From JBDSYA01 sp039925865 (GTDB lineage Bacteria > Bacteroidota > Ignavibacteria > Tepidaquicellales > Tepidaquicellaceae), in assembly GCA_039925865.1 (NCBI GenBank), contig JBDSYA010000340.1:1-5857 (forward strand): 5,857 nucleotides of DNA, in the 5' to 3' direction. Each line of letters begins with the position of its first letter. The first letter of the stretch is position 1. Positions 1 to 5,857 of this stretch are shown in pieces. Under the pieces are notes generated by a model, which was given only the letters and a program-made list of their open reading frames with translations, ran no database searches and was not told the DNA's origin. A program made the translations under genes and the position numbers.

Positions 1-44
1 TTAATAATATAAATGCGGGTTAGTTTTTTAATACTTCTAAAAAT

Positions 45-1061
45 TTATCTTCTCAATAAAACCTTCTTAAAATAATCAAGGTCCTCCAAAACTTTCCCCG
101 TTCCCCGCGCAACTGCAGTCAGCGGATCTTCAGCGACATGAACGGGAACACCTGTTTCCATTTTTATTCTTTCATCTAATCCTTTTATCAAAGCACCGCC
201 TCCTGTAAGAAATATTCCGCGGTCCAAAAGATCAGATGATAATTCCGGTGCAGTTTTTTCAAGCGCAACTTTCACAGCTTCGATCATTTGTGCAATAGGA
301 GCATTAAGTGATTCTCTGATCTCTATTGAACTTACTTCGGTTATCTTCGGAATTCCTGCAACAAGGTCTCTTCCTTTTACTTCAATAATTACTTCTTCTC
401 TCAAAGGCATCACCGAACCTACCTGACATTTTATTTCTTCAGCCGTTCTTTCACCGATGAGAATGTTATGATTATTTCTGAAAAATCTGATTATTGATTC
501 AGTCAGTTCATCACCGGCGATTCTTATTGACGCGCCGTTGGTTATCCCTGATAATGCAATGACAGCGATCTCAGTTGTGCCGCCGCCGATATCAACGATC
601 ATGTTTCCGTATGGCGCCATGACATCAAGGCCGATCCCGATAGCAGCAGCCATTGGTTCCGAGATCAGATAAACTTCTTTTGCACCCGCATGTTCTGCGG
701 TATCACGCACTGCTCTTTTTTCAACTTCAGTAATTCCGCTTGGAACACATATTACAATTCTTCTGGCAGGCATCCAGCTTGAGCTTATCTTTTTTATAAA
801 CTCTTTGATCATTCCTTCTGCAATTTCAAAATCCGCTATAACACCGTCTTTCATCGGGCGTATTGTTGCAAGCTCTTTGTGAACCTTTCCCATCATTTTC
901 TTTGACTCTTCACCTATTGCAATTATTTTTCTTGAACTCACATCATAGGTAACTATGGATGGTTCATTCAGCACGATGCCCTTCCCTTTCATATAGATCA
1001 GTGTATTTGCTGTTCCTAGATCAATTGCGATGTCATTGGAAAACATTCCAAATAGCGGCAT
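45..1061 (-). CDS. mreB: Rod shape-determining protein MreB (bacterial actin homologue)
   Basis: MreB is an ATP-binding actin-like protein that forms short membrane-associated filaments and guides the lateral cell-wall synthesis machinery (MreC, MreD, RodA, PBP2). The 338 residues match the usual family length of about 335-345. The actin-fold motifs appear in order: phosphate-1 DLGTANT (14-20), a connect-1-like IADFEIAEGMI (75-85), SEPMAAAIG with the presumed catalytic Glu135 (134-142), phosphate-2 DIGGGTTE (157-164), the adenosine-binding LTGGGALIKGLDE (285-297) and EDPLTAVARGTG (311-322). The ATG at 1061 is preceded by AAGGA seven bases upstream, which supports this start over the internal Met6. 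The gene follows purH by 47 bases with no terminator between, so cotranscription is likely. Its usual partner mreC would lie beyond the left edge; bases 1-44 contain no start codon for it. Identification is secure. Confidence 0.98.
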   Translation of the reverse strand: MPLFGMFSNDIAIDLGTANTLIYMKGKGIVLNEPSIVTYDVSSRKIIAIGEESKKMMGKVHKELATIRPMKDGVIADFEIAEGMIKEFIKKISSSWMPARRIVICVPSGITEVEKRAVRDTAEHAGAKEVYLISEPMAAAIGIGLDVMAPYGNMIVDIGGGTTEIAVIALSGITNGASIRIAGDELTESIIRFFRNNHNILIGERTAEEIKCQVGSVMPLREEVIIEVKGRDLVAGIPKITEVSSIEIRESLNAPIAQMIEAVKVALEKTAPELSSDLLDRGIFLTGGGALIKGLDERIKMETGVPVHVAEDPLTAVARGTGKVLEDLDYFKKVLLRR

Positions 1062-1068
1062 TTATATT

Positions 1069-1073
1069 TCCTT
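1069..1073 (-). promoter_or_regulatory. Shine-Dalgarno sequence of mreB
   Basis: On the minus strand this reads AAGGA, separated by seven bases from the mreB ATG. It is the only well-placed Shine-Dalgarno-like motif before any of the four complete genes. It fixes the mreB start and allows independent initiation after the purH stop codon 47 bases upstream. Confidence 0.75.
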
Positions 1074-1108
1074 ATAATTTCTTAATGTTAATGAAATCTT
1101 TCTTGTGA

Positions 1109-2659
1109 CTAATGTTTAAAATATCTTATTCCTGTGAAAGCCATTGCAATACCATATTCATCTGCTGCCCTGATAACCTCTTTATCTTTCACAGAGCCTC
1201 CGGGCTGTACTACCACTGAAGCTCCGGCTTTTGCAATTTCAATTAATCCGTCCGCAAATGGAAAGAATGCATCAGATGCAGATACGCTTTTATTCAAATC
1301 GTGTTTGAAATCTTTTGCTTTAGAAATCGCTATTTTTGTTGAATCAATTCTGGATGGCTGACCTCCTCCTATTGCAAGTGTCTTCTTTCCTTTTACAAAT
1401 ACTACAGCATTTGATTTTGTATGCTTTACAACTTTAAATGCAAATAACATATCATCTTCTTCTTCATCTGTTGCTTTTCTTACTGTCACAAATTTCAATT
1501 CATCTTTCCTGAGATCATAATTATTTTTGTCCTGATACAATATCCCTCCGCAGATCTTTCGGAATTCCGAAGTTACCTTACTGTAACTAAATTTAATGAG
1601 TCTGCGGTTTTTCTTTTTCCTGAGTAATTCAAGTGCATCATTATCAAAATCGGGAGCAAGAATTATTTCAGAAAACAATTTATCAATATCTAATGAAGTT
1701 TTAAAGTCTAATTTTTTATTTAATATAATTATTCCGCCAAACGGAGAAAGAGTATCTGTAGCAAGTGCCTTTTGATAGGCAGATAGCAGGTCAACTGATA
1801 CAGCAACGCCGCTCGGATTACCGTGTTTAATGATCGCGCAGGCGGGTTCACTTTCTTTAAATTCAGAAATCAGACCATAAGCTGCATCAATATCCAGAAG
1901 ATTATTATACGATAATTCTTTACCGTGGAGTACAGTAAATAATTCGTCGAAGTTTTCTTTTATGAGTATTGCTTTTTGATGCGGATTCTCTCCGTATCTA
2001 AGATTTTCCTTTTTCTTATTTTCAAATTGCCCTAGCTCAGGGAAGATTTGCTCCTCAGATAAATTGGCTTTTGAATTCAGATCTGTGAAATATTCTCCAA
2101 TAGAACGGTCATAATCAGAAGTGATCTTAAATGCTCTCTCTGCAAGAGTTTGAGAAAACTCTGTTGAAATATTATTTGAAGTTGAATTTAACAAATCAAG
2201 GTATTCACTGTATTGATTTACATTAACCAAAACATTAACACTTTTAAAATTTTTTGATGCCGCCCGTATCAGCGTAACTCCGCCAATATCGATCTGCTCG
2301 ATCGCTTCTTCAACCGTGATATTTTTTTTAGAAATTGTTTCTTTGAAAGGATACAAGTTCACAACGACAAGGCCGATGGGATAAATTTTCTGCTTAGATA
2401 TTTCACTGATATGCTGCGGATTATCCCGGTCGGCTAATATACCTGCGAAGATCTTGGGATGAAGCGTCTTTACCCGACCGTCAAGTAATTCCGGAAAATT
2501 GGTGATATCTTCTACTGCTTTTACATTAATTTTATTTTCCATAAGCAGCTTGAATGTTCCTCCTGTGGAAATTATTTCAATTTCGAGTTGCATTAATTGT
2601 TTTGCAAATTCAACTATCCCGGTTTTATCATATACACTTAGCAGAGCTCTTTTTATCAA
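1109..2659 (-). CDS. purH: Bifunctional AICAR formyltransferase / IMP cyclohydrolase PurH, TTG start
   Basis: PurH catalyses the last two steps of de novo purine synthesis in the cytoplasm: AICAR is formylated with 10-formyl-tetrahydrofolate, then FAICAR is cyclised to IMP. The 516 residues are close to the family norm (E. coli about 529). The N-terminal MGS-like cyclohydrolase domain (about 1-135) carries STGGT (31-35), GRVKTLHPK (61-69), NLYPF (101-105) and IDIGGVTLIRAASKN (123-137). The formyltransferase domain (about 140-516) carries LRYGENPHQ (220-228), the catalytic Lys278-His279 in KHGNPSG, SPFGG (305-309), GGGQPSR (431-437), SDAFFPFADG (462-471) and the C-terminal TGIRYFKH. The start codon is TTG: the frame upstream is open only to a stop at 2711-2713 and holds no ATG or GTG, and the next Met is residue 23, inside the conserved domain. 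No Shine-Dalgarno sequence is seen, only an A-rich leader. purN lies upstream beyond a repeat element and mreB downstream. Confidence 0.97.
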   Translation of the reverse strand: MIKRALLSVYDKTGIVEFAKQLMQLEIEIISTGGTFKLLMENKINVKAVEDITNFPELLDGRVKTLHPKIFAGILADRDNPQHISEISKQKIYPIGLVVVNLYPFKETISKKNITVEEAIEQIDIGGVTLIRAASKNFKSVNVLVNVNQYSEYLDLLNSTSNNISTEFSQTLAERAFKITSDYDRSIGEYFTDLNSKANLSEEQIFPELGQFENKKKENLRYGENPHQKAILIKENFDELFTVLHGKELSYNNLLDIDAAYGLISEFKESEPACAIIKHGNPSGVAVSVDLLSAYQKALATDTLSPFGGIIILNKKLDFKTSLDIDKLFSEIILAPDFDNDALELLRKKKNRRLIKFSYSKVTSEFRKICGGILYQDKNNYDLRKDELKFVTVRKATDEEEDDMLFAFKVVKHTKSNAVVFVKGKKTLAIGGGQPSRIDSTKIAISKAKDFKHDLNKSVSASDAFFPFADGLIEIAKAGASVVVQPGGSVKDKEVIRAADEYGIAMAFTGIRYFKH

Positions 2660-2710
2660 TCTAAATTTTATTTTTTTTAAATTTGGAGTTACACAAATAC
2701 TTCTAACTTG

Positions 2711-2825
2711 TCATTCTGAGCGAAGCGAAGAATCCCAAAAAATTTAAGTATGCCTGTTTTTAGATTCTTTCCCAAAGAACCACTTCGTGGCACTTCACTC
2801 CGCTTTGCTCCGTTCGTTCAGAATG
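2711..2825. repeat. Intergenic inverted-repeat element of the CATTCTGA type
   Basis: Two copies of one motif face each other. The left copy, plus strand 2712-2734, reads CATTCTGAGCGAAGCGAAG followed by AATC. The right copy, minus strand from 2825 down to about 2761, begins CATTCTGAACGAACGGAGC, continues with more GAAGTG-like units, and also ends in GAATC. The outer 8 bases (2712-2719 and 2818-2825) are perfect inverts. The right copy contains two small perfect hairpins: TTCTTT/AAAGAA (2765-2779) and CCAC/GTGG (2780-2790). The element fills most of the purN-purH gap and contains no credible gene; its plus-strand translation gives the CHSERSEES string familiar from spurious ORF calls. It may be a non-autonomous mobile or REP-like repeat. 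In the transcript it could fold into a long hairpin between purN and purH. Confidence 0.7.
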
Positions 2826-2877
2826 GTAAAATTGATAATTATGTTGTAATTAATTCTATACAAATTTCTAAAACCCA

Positions 2878-3498
2878 TTAAATAACTTTAACTTTTCCAT
2901 TTACGATGTTAACTTTTCCTTCCTCAAATTTTTTTATTATCACCGGGTAAAACTTATGTTCAAGATCTTTGATCTTTTTCTGTAATGAAAATTCATCATC
3001 ATCAAAGCATACTTCACAGCAATGCTGAAATATTATTTTACCTTCATCGTAAACTTCATTCACAAAATGAATTGTGATCCCGGAAACCCTTACTCCGCTT
3101 GAGATCACAGCTTTATGGACATTGATCCCATACATACCCTTTCCTCCGAATGAAGGTAACAGCGCAGGATGAATATTGATGATACGTTCTCTGTATTTGT
3201 TTAATATGTCGTCAGGAATTTTCTGCATATAACCTGCAAGGACTATAAAATCGATCTTCATATCTTCAAGAACTTTTGTAAATCTTAATGAATAACTTTT
3301 TTCCGGTTCATCATGAAAAAGTTTCCTGCTGATATGACTGATTTCAATCCCGTTTGCAGTTGCAATTTCTGCAGCTGCACAATTGGAAATATTTGTTATT
3401 AAAAGTGGAATTGTGGAATTCAGATAATTACTTTTTACAGAGCTTAAAATTGTCTTAAAGTTTGAACCCGTTCCGGATGCAAATACACAAATGTTCAA
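2878..3498 (-). CDS. purN: Phosphoribosylglycinamide formyltransferase PurN, TTG start
   Basis: PurN transfers a formyl group from 10-formyl-tetrahydrofolate to glycinamide ribonucleotide, the third step of purine synthesis. The 206 residues match the family (E. coli 212). Visible motifs are SGTGSN for phosphate binding (8-13), VLAGYMQKI (86-94), NIHPALLPSFGGKGMYG (108-124) containing the catalytic Asn108 and His110, and VYDEGKIIFQ (149-158) containing Asp151, so the Asn-His-Asp triad is complete. The start is TTG: an in-frame TAA (3499-3501) directly precedes it, and residues 1-13 align one-to-one with the E. coli N-terminus, so nothing is missing. No Shine-Dalgarno sequence stands at a normal distance. 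purH, another 10-formyl-tetrahydrofolate enzyme of the same pathway, follows after 218 bases that hold a repeat element. The upstream secreted-protein gene ends 74 bases away without an obvious terminator. Confidence 0.96.
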   Translation of the reverse strand: MNICVFASGTGSNFKTILSSVKSNYLNSTIPLLITNISNCAAAEIATANGIEISHISRKLFHDEPEKSYSLRFTKVLEDMKIDFIVLAGYMQKIPDDILNKYRERIINIHPALLPSFGGKGMYGINVHKAVISSGVRVSGITIHFVNEVYDEGKIIFQHCCEVCFDDDEFSLQKKIKDLEHKFYPVIIKKFEEGKVNIVNGKVKVI

Positions 3499-3572
3499 TT
3501 AACTTATAAATTGGAAATTTAAAATACAAAGTTTACAGGAAACTCCTTACCGATATTGTTACTTTTCATTCT

Positions 3573-4925
3573 TTACTTAACGAGCATCATCCTCTTAGTC
3601 GAAATAAAATCTCCTGCCTCGATTTTATAAACATAAATCCCGCTCGCAACTCCGCTTGCGTCCCATTCAGCATTATAACTTCCCGGTGTCAGTTCGCCTT
3701 CAACTATTGTCTTTACCAGCTTTCCCTGAATATCATAGATTGATAATTTCACATAAGAAGACTTTGCAAGATCGAATTTAATTTTTGTAAAAGGATTAAA
3801 CGGGTTTGGATAATTCTGAAATAAATTAAATGATTCAGGAATTTGTGAATTCAAAACCTGCACCTGTGAAAATGGATTTGGTTTATATAGAATTAATTGG
3901 GATTGAATTGTATAATGAGGCTCAGTATGGCCGTTGTAGTTATAATTACAGTCAGAGCATGTAACTCCGCTCACGCACAATGAATTGTTTGGGCGGCAGA
4001 AATTTTCATACTCCATAAGATTGTAATCGAAAACTATGTTTTGCCCCGGCGTGGCACTTGCCGTAACATCTGTTTCCCATGGAGTTACACTTGCCCCCGG
4101 ACACCAGCCGGCTCTGGCATATTGCCATGTCCCGCCCTGAGGGCTGCATGGATTTGTTGAGCAGTCGGACCTCCATAAATAATGTTCCCACGTAGTTGGT
4201 CCGACAATTAAATTATGGATCTTGAACGAAAACTCAGATGCATTATCCGTATTACCCTGTCCATGTCCTGTATTAGTTAATCTGACTTTTGCTTTGGCAG
4301 TTGCCTGATCAATGAGAATATTTTTTGGTGTGAGATATGTTTCAGGGGAATTCGCAGGATCTCCGTACAGCACATGATTGTCCTGCCAAAGATTTATCAC
4401 TTTAAAAGGTTTGTATGTCATTTCACCTTCAATGTATGCAAACTTAATCGTGACAAGCCAGCCTCTTGCGCCACCGATCCAGCTTTCAATATAGCTTCCA
4501 AGCCTGACCGTATTATGAAGGAGCGGCATATAATCCGTAACATCTATTTTAAATACACATTGTCCCGGATATCCTGCTCCGACAATGTTATACGGAGTAA
4601 TAACTCTGGCAATTTCAAAACTTGTATTTGTATCCGGATAGAGCTTTACCCAGCCCAGCCGATCCCAGGGATCACAACCGGCAGCAGGACATCCGATCGT
4701 ATAATACATAATGATCTGTTTATAATGCACTGTTGTATCGGGCAATACAAAATTATTATAATGTACATCTGCCCAGTTCTGAAAATTTTGATTGAATGTT
4801 GTGACCCAGGTAGTATCTCCGGGAGCTGCTTTTATATCCTTTGAAATGCTTATAAAAAGTATCGCGAAGATAATGATAATTGATCTGATGAGAATATTTT
4901 TATGAATTAATAAAAATTTTGTCAT
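3573..4925 (-). CDS. Secreted peptide:N-glycosidase F-like protein with T9SS sorting domain
   Basis: The 450-residue product is predicted to be exported and then released or anchored at the surface by the type IX secretion system. It begins with a signal peptide (about 1-33: basic start, hydrophobic 15-27, likely cleavage near Ala33). Residues about 40-347 resemble PNGase F, which cleaves the GlcNAc-Asn bond of N-glycoproteins. CDPWDR (84-89) matches the family CDEWDR with catalytic Asp (D88) and Arg89; IESW (146-149) matches TETW with Glu147; ASEF (229-232) supplies Glu231 at the place of catalytic Glu206; RAGWCPG (271-277) is nearly identical. Cys79/Cys84 and Cys255/Cys275 fit two known disulfides; the third family disulfide is absent. 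A four-cysteine insertion occupies 310-326. The C-terminal domain (366-450) starts FNLFQNYPNPFNPFTKIKF and ends KRMMLVK. The start is ATG without a Shine-Dalgarno sequence. The natural substrate is unknown, and glycosidase activity is inferred from residue conservation. Confidence 0.85.
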   Translation of the reverse strand: MTKFLLIHKNILIRSIIIIFAILFISISKDIKAAPGDTTWVTTFNQNFQNWADVHYNNFVLPDTTVHYKQIIMYYTIGCPAAGCDPWDRLGWVKLYPDTNTSFEIARVITPYNIVGAGYPGQCVFKIDVTDYMPLLHNTVRLGSYIESWIGGARGWLVTIKFAYIEGEMTYKPFKVINLWQDNHVLYGDPANSPETYLTPKNILIDQATAKAKVRLTNTGHGQGNTDNASEFSFKIHNLIVGPTTWEHYLWRSDCSTNPCSPQGGTWQYARAGWCPGASVTPWETDVTASATPGQNIVFDYNLMEYENFCRPNNSLCVSGVTCSDCNYNYNGHTEPHYTIQSQLILYKPNPFSQVQVLNSQIPESFNLFQNYPNPFNPFTKIKFDLAKSSYVKLSIYDIQGKLVKTIVEGELTPGSYNAEWDASGVASGIYVYKIEAGDFISTKRMMLVK

Positions 4926-5063
4926 AAAGTTAATTGTAAAAATTATCGGAATTTTTCTTTGTCGTTAAATTAAAGAAAATCTAATTAATAAATAATACTG
5001 TTTTGACTGAGGTTTTATAATGTAAGAGTCAATAAAAGTGAGTAAAAAGAATTGAGTAAATAA
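4926..5063. other. AT-rich leader region of the PNGase F-like gene
   Basis: This stretch lies between the terminator of the upstream gene and the ATG at 4925, so it should hold the promoter of the PNGase F-like gene. It is very AT-rich. On the minus strand there are a TTGACT (5027-5032) and a TATAAA (5014-5019), but only seven bases separate them, too close for a sigma-70 promoter. I found no clear Bacteroidota-type TAnnTTTG box. No ORF, RNA gene or operator is recognisable. Confidence 0.4.
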
Positions 5064-5093
5064 AAAAGCCGGGAGCTTTCACTTCCGGCTTTT
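5064..5093 (-). terminator. Hairpin terminator after the dockerin-like gene
   Basis: AAAAGCCGGGAG (5064-5075) and CTTCCGGCTTTT (5082-5093) form a 12-pair stem with one G-T pair and a six-base loop, CTTTCA. On the minus strand the GC-rich core is followed by a run of Ts (complement of 5062-5067), as expected for rho-independent termination of the gene ending at 5181. The A and T tracts on both sides mean it could also act in the plus direction, though no plus-strand gene ends here. Confidence 0.85.
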
Positions 5094-5146
5094 ACTTATT
5101 AAGATTTCGATTTAGATTTAATTCCTCTGTCCTGAATCTCGCGTAC

Positions 5147-5174
5147 TTGACGCTTCACGTTTGACGTTTCACGT
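5147..5174. repeat. Four tandem heptamers, consensus TTSACGY
   Basis: Reading the plus strand, TTGACGC, TTCACGT, TTGACGT and TTCACGT follow head to tail without gaps, alternating G and C at position three. On the minus strand this is ACGTGAA/ACGTCAA. The array begins seven bases beyond the stop codon of the dockerin-like gene, before its terminator. The period of seven is not a multiple of three and no domain is encoded, so it is a non-coding simple repeat in the 3' untranslated region. Confidence 0.75.
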
Positions 5175-5180
5175 TTTATA

Positions 5181-5857
5181 TCACGGTCTCGCAATTGCCA
5201 CAAAGTTAGCAGCATTGTTATCAACGATCGCAGCGTCGGTTCCGTCAACGAATCTGTCACCGTTAACATCGGAACGGACATATCCTGCTAAGAAAATTGC
5301 AGCATCATTGTCTGCAATTAATCCGTCACTTCCGTCAATTATTCCATCCTGAAGTATATCGCCGCTGTAGATTGCAAATCTTAAAGGTGTTGCATCAACC
5401 TGAACCTGATTACTTCCAAATGCCTGTGGAGCTGATGAGGTAAAATCATAATTCAATGTGTTTGTCGTTGAGTAAGTTTCTCCTCCCGCTCTGCTCCATG
5501 TTTCAATAGAGTTTCTGTGTTTTGTCTGAATGTAATAAATACCGTTTGGCGCATTTGGAAATACACATGCGGCTCTTAAATTGACAGAATCAAGTAAGGT
5601 TTTTGCTGAATCAACAATTGCGTATGGTGATAAAGTATTTCTTAAATATATTCTTACTGTATCCTGCATTCTTAATCTGTTTGTCGATGCATTATAATAT
5701 CCTTCGATCGCCATATTTATAACAGCAGATACTCCGCTTGAATCTGCAGTCCATCTTGAGAATGAAGTAATCCCGCTTAATGTAATTTCATTTAATGTTG
5801 TGTTTACTGTTCCGCCCATAATCGTGAAGTTTGTTCCGCCATTGGTGGACTTTAGCA
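5181..5857 (-). CDS. Secreted protein with C-terminal dockerin-like double EF-hand (5' end outside window)
   Basis: Only the C-terminal part, about 225 residues, is visible. The frame stays open through 5857, reading STNGGTNFT upstream of an internal Met at 5819, so that Met is probably not the start. Residues below count from that Met. The segment 1-150 looks beta-rich and extracellular, with ITSFSRWT (17-24), a carrier-like stretch and KHRNSIETWS (100-109), a phrase I associate with repeated modules in secreted Ignavibacteria proteins. Residues 154-165 and 184-195 are two EF-hand calcium loops 30 residues apart (DILQDGIIDGSD and DVNGDRFVDGTD), each followed by an AxxDNxAAxF-like helix. This is the layout of a type I dockerin, which binds cohesins in other bacteria. 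The chain ends VAIARP and has no T9SS sorting domain, unlike its neighbour. The overall function cannot be told from this fragment. A hairpin terminator follows 88 bases after the stop codon. Confidence 0.82.
   Translation of the reverse strand, partial: LKSTNGGTNFTIMGGTVNTTLNEITLSGITSFSRWTADSSGVSAVINMAIEGYYNASTNRLRMQDTVRIYLRNTLSPYAIVDSAKTLLDSVNLRAACVFPNAPNGIYYIQTKHRNSIETWSRAGGETYSTTNTLNYDFTSSAPQAFGSNQVQVDATPLRFAIYSGDILQDGIIDGSDGLIADNDAAIFLAGYVRSDVNGDRFVDGTDAAIVDNNAANFVAIARP

Noticed and set aside
1134..1361. Plus-strand ORF of 75 codons
   Set aside because: It is antisense to the conserved C-terminal part of purH.
2499..2747. Plus-strand ORF of 82 codons ending in CHSERSEES
   Set aside because: It is the antisense of the conserved purH N-terminus joined to the translated intergenic repeat; there is no independent family resemblance.
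3543..3548. AAGGAG on the minus strand upstream of purN
   Set aside because: It sits 44 bases from the TTG start, and no in-frame start lies at the right distance because a stop codon directly precedes the purN TTG.
3519..3569. Minus-strand micro-ORF of 16 codons between the PNGase F-like gene and purN
   Set aside because: It starts with ATG but has no ribosome binding site, no attenuator hairpin and no recognisable peptide; chance is likely.
3496..3572. Frameshift hiding an upstream ATG start of purN
   Set aside because: The PurN N-terminus is complete from the TTG and aligns with known family members, so no lost segment is needed.
4006..4191. Minus-strand ORF of 61 codons
   Set aside because: It is an out-of-frame shadow inside the PNGase F-like gene.
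4374..4844. Plus-strand ORF of 156 codons
   Set aside because: It lies wholly antisense to the PNGase F-like catalytic domain, which has strong family motifs; the plus-strand product has no recognisable motif.
5014..5032. TTGACT and TATAAA on the minus strand as a sigma-70 promoter
   Set aside because: Only seven bases separate the two boxes, far below the usual 16-18.
5099..5352. Two overlapping short ORFs (minus 5099-5281, plus 5161-5352)
   Set aside because: They run through the dockerin-like coding region in the wrong frame and across the heptamer repeat; the SNVKR-type string arises from the repeat.

Overview
The window looks like chromosomal DNA from a bacterium of the Ignavibacteria/Chlorobi side of the Bacteroidota group. 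This rests on sequence style, not on a marker gene. One secreted protein ends in the FlgD-like type IX secretion (T9SS) sorting domain that opens with QNYPNPFNP, typical of that group. A second secreted protein ends in a double EF-hand, dockerin-like tail. The DNA is AT-rich, most genes lack a Shine-Dalgarno sequence, and an intergenic repeat of the CATTCTGAGCGAAGCGAAG type is present. All five genes are on the minus strand, so transcription runs from the right edge to the left.

Right to left: (1) 5857-5181 is the C-terminal part of a large secreted protein whose start lies outside the window. It ends in two calcium-loop repeats and is followed by a short heptamer tandem repeat (5147-5174) and a strong hairpin terminator (5064-5093). 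(2) 4925-3573 encodes a secreted peptide:N-glycosidase F-like protein with a signal peptide, the PNGase F catalytic residues and a T9SS sorting domain. (3) 3498-2878 is purN and 2659-1109 is purH. Both make purine nucleotides using 10-formyl-tetrahydrofolate, and both appear to start with TTG. A 115-base inverted-repeat element (2711-2825) lies between them. (4) 1061-45 is mreB, the cell-shape actin homologue, 47 bases after purH and the only gene here with a clear Shine-Dalgarno sequence. The last 44 bases (1-44) hold no visible gene start.

purN, purH and mreB could form one transcription unit joining purine synthesis to cell-shape genes, with mreC probably next beyond the left edge. The two secreted-protein genes upstream form a surface/extracellular pair separated by the terminator. 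I see no mobile element with a transposase, no RNA gene, no CRISPR array and no phage gene. Nor do I see clear evidence of an undescribed multi-gene system. The best leads are the PNGase F-like enzyme with its four-cysteine insertion, the paired TTG starts, and the intergenic repeat inside the pur cluster.
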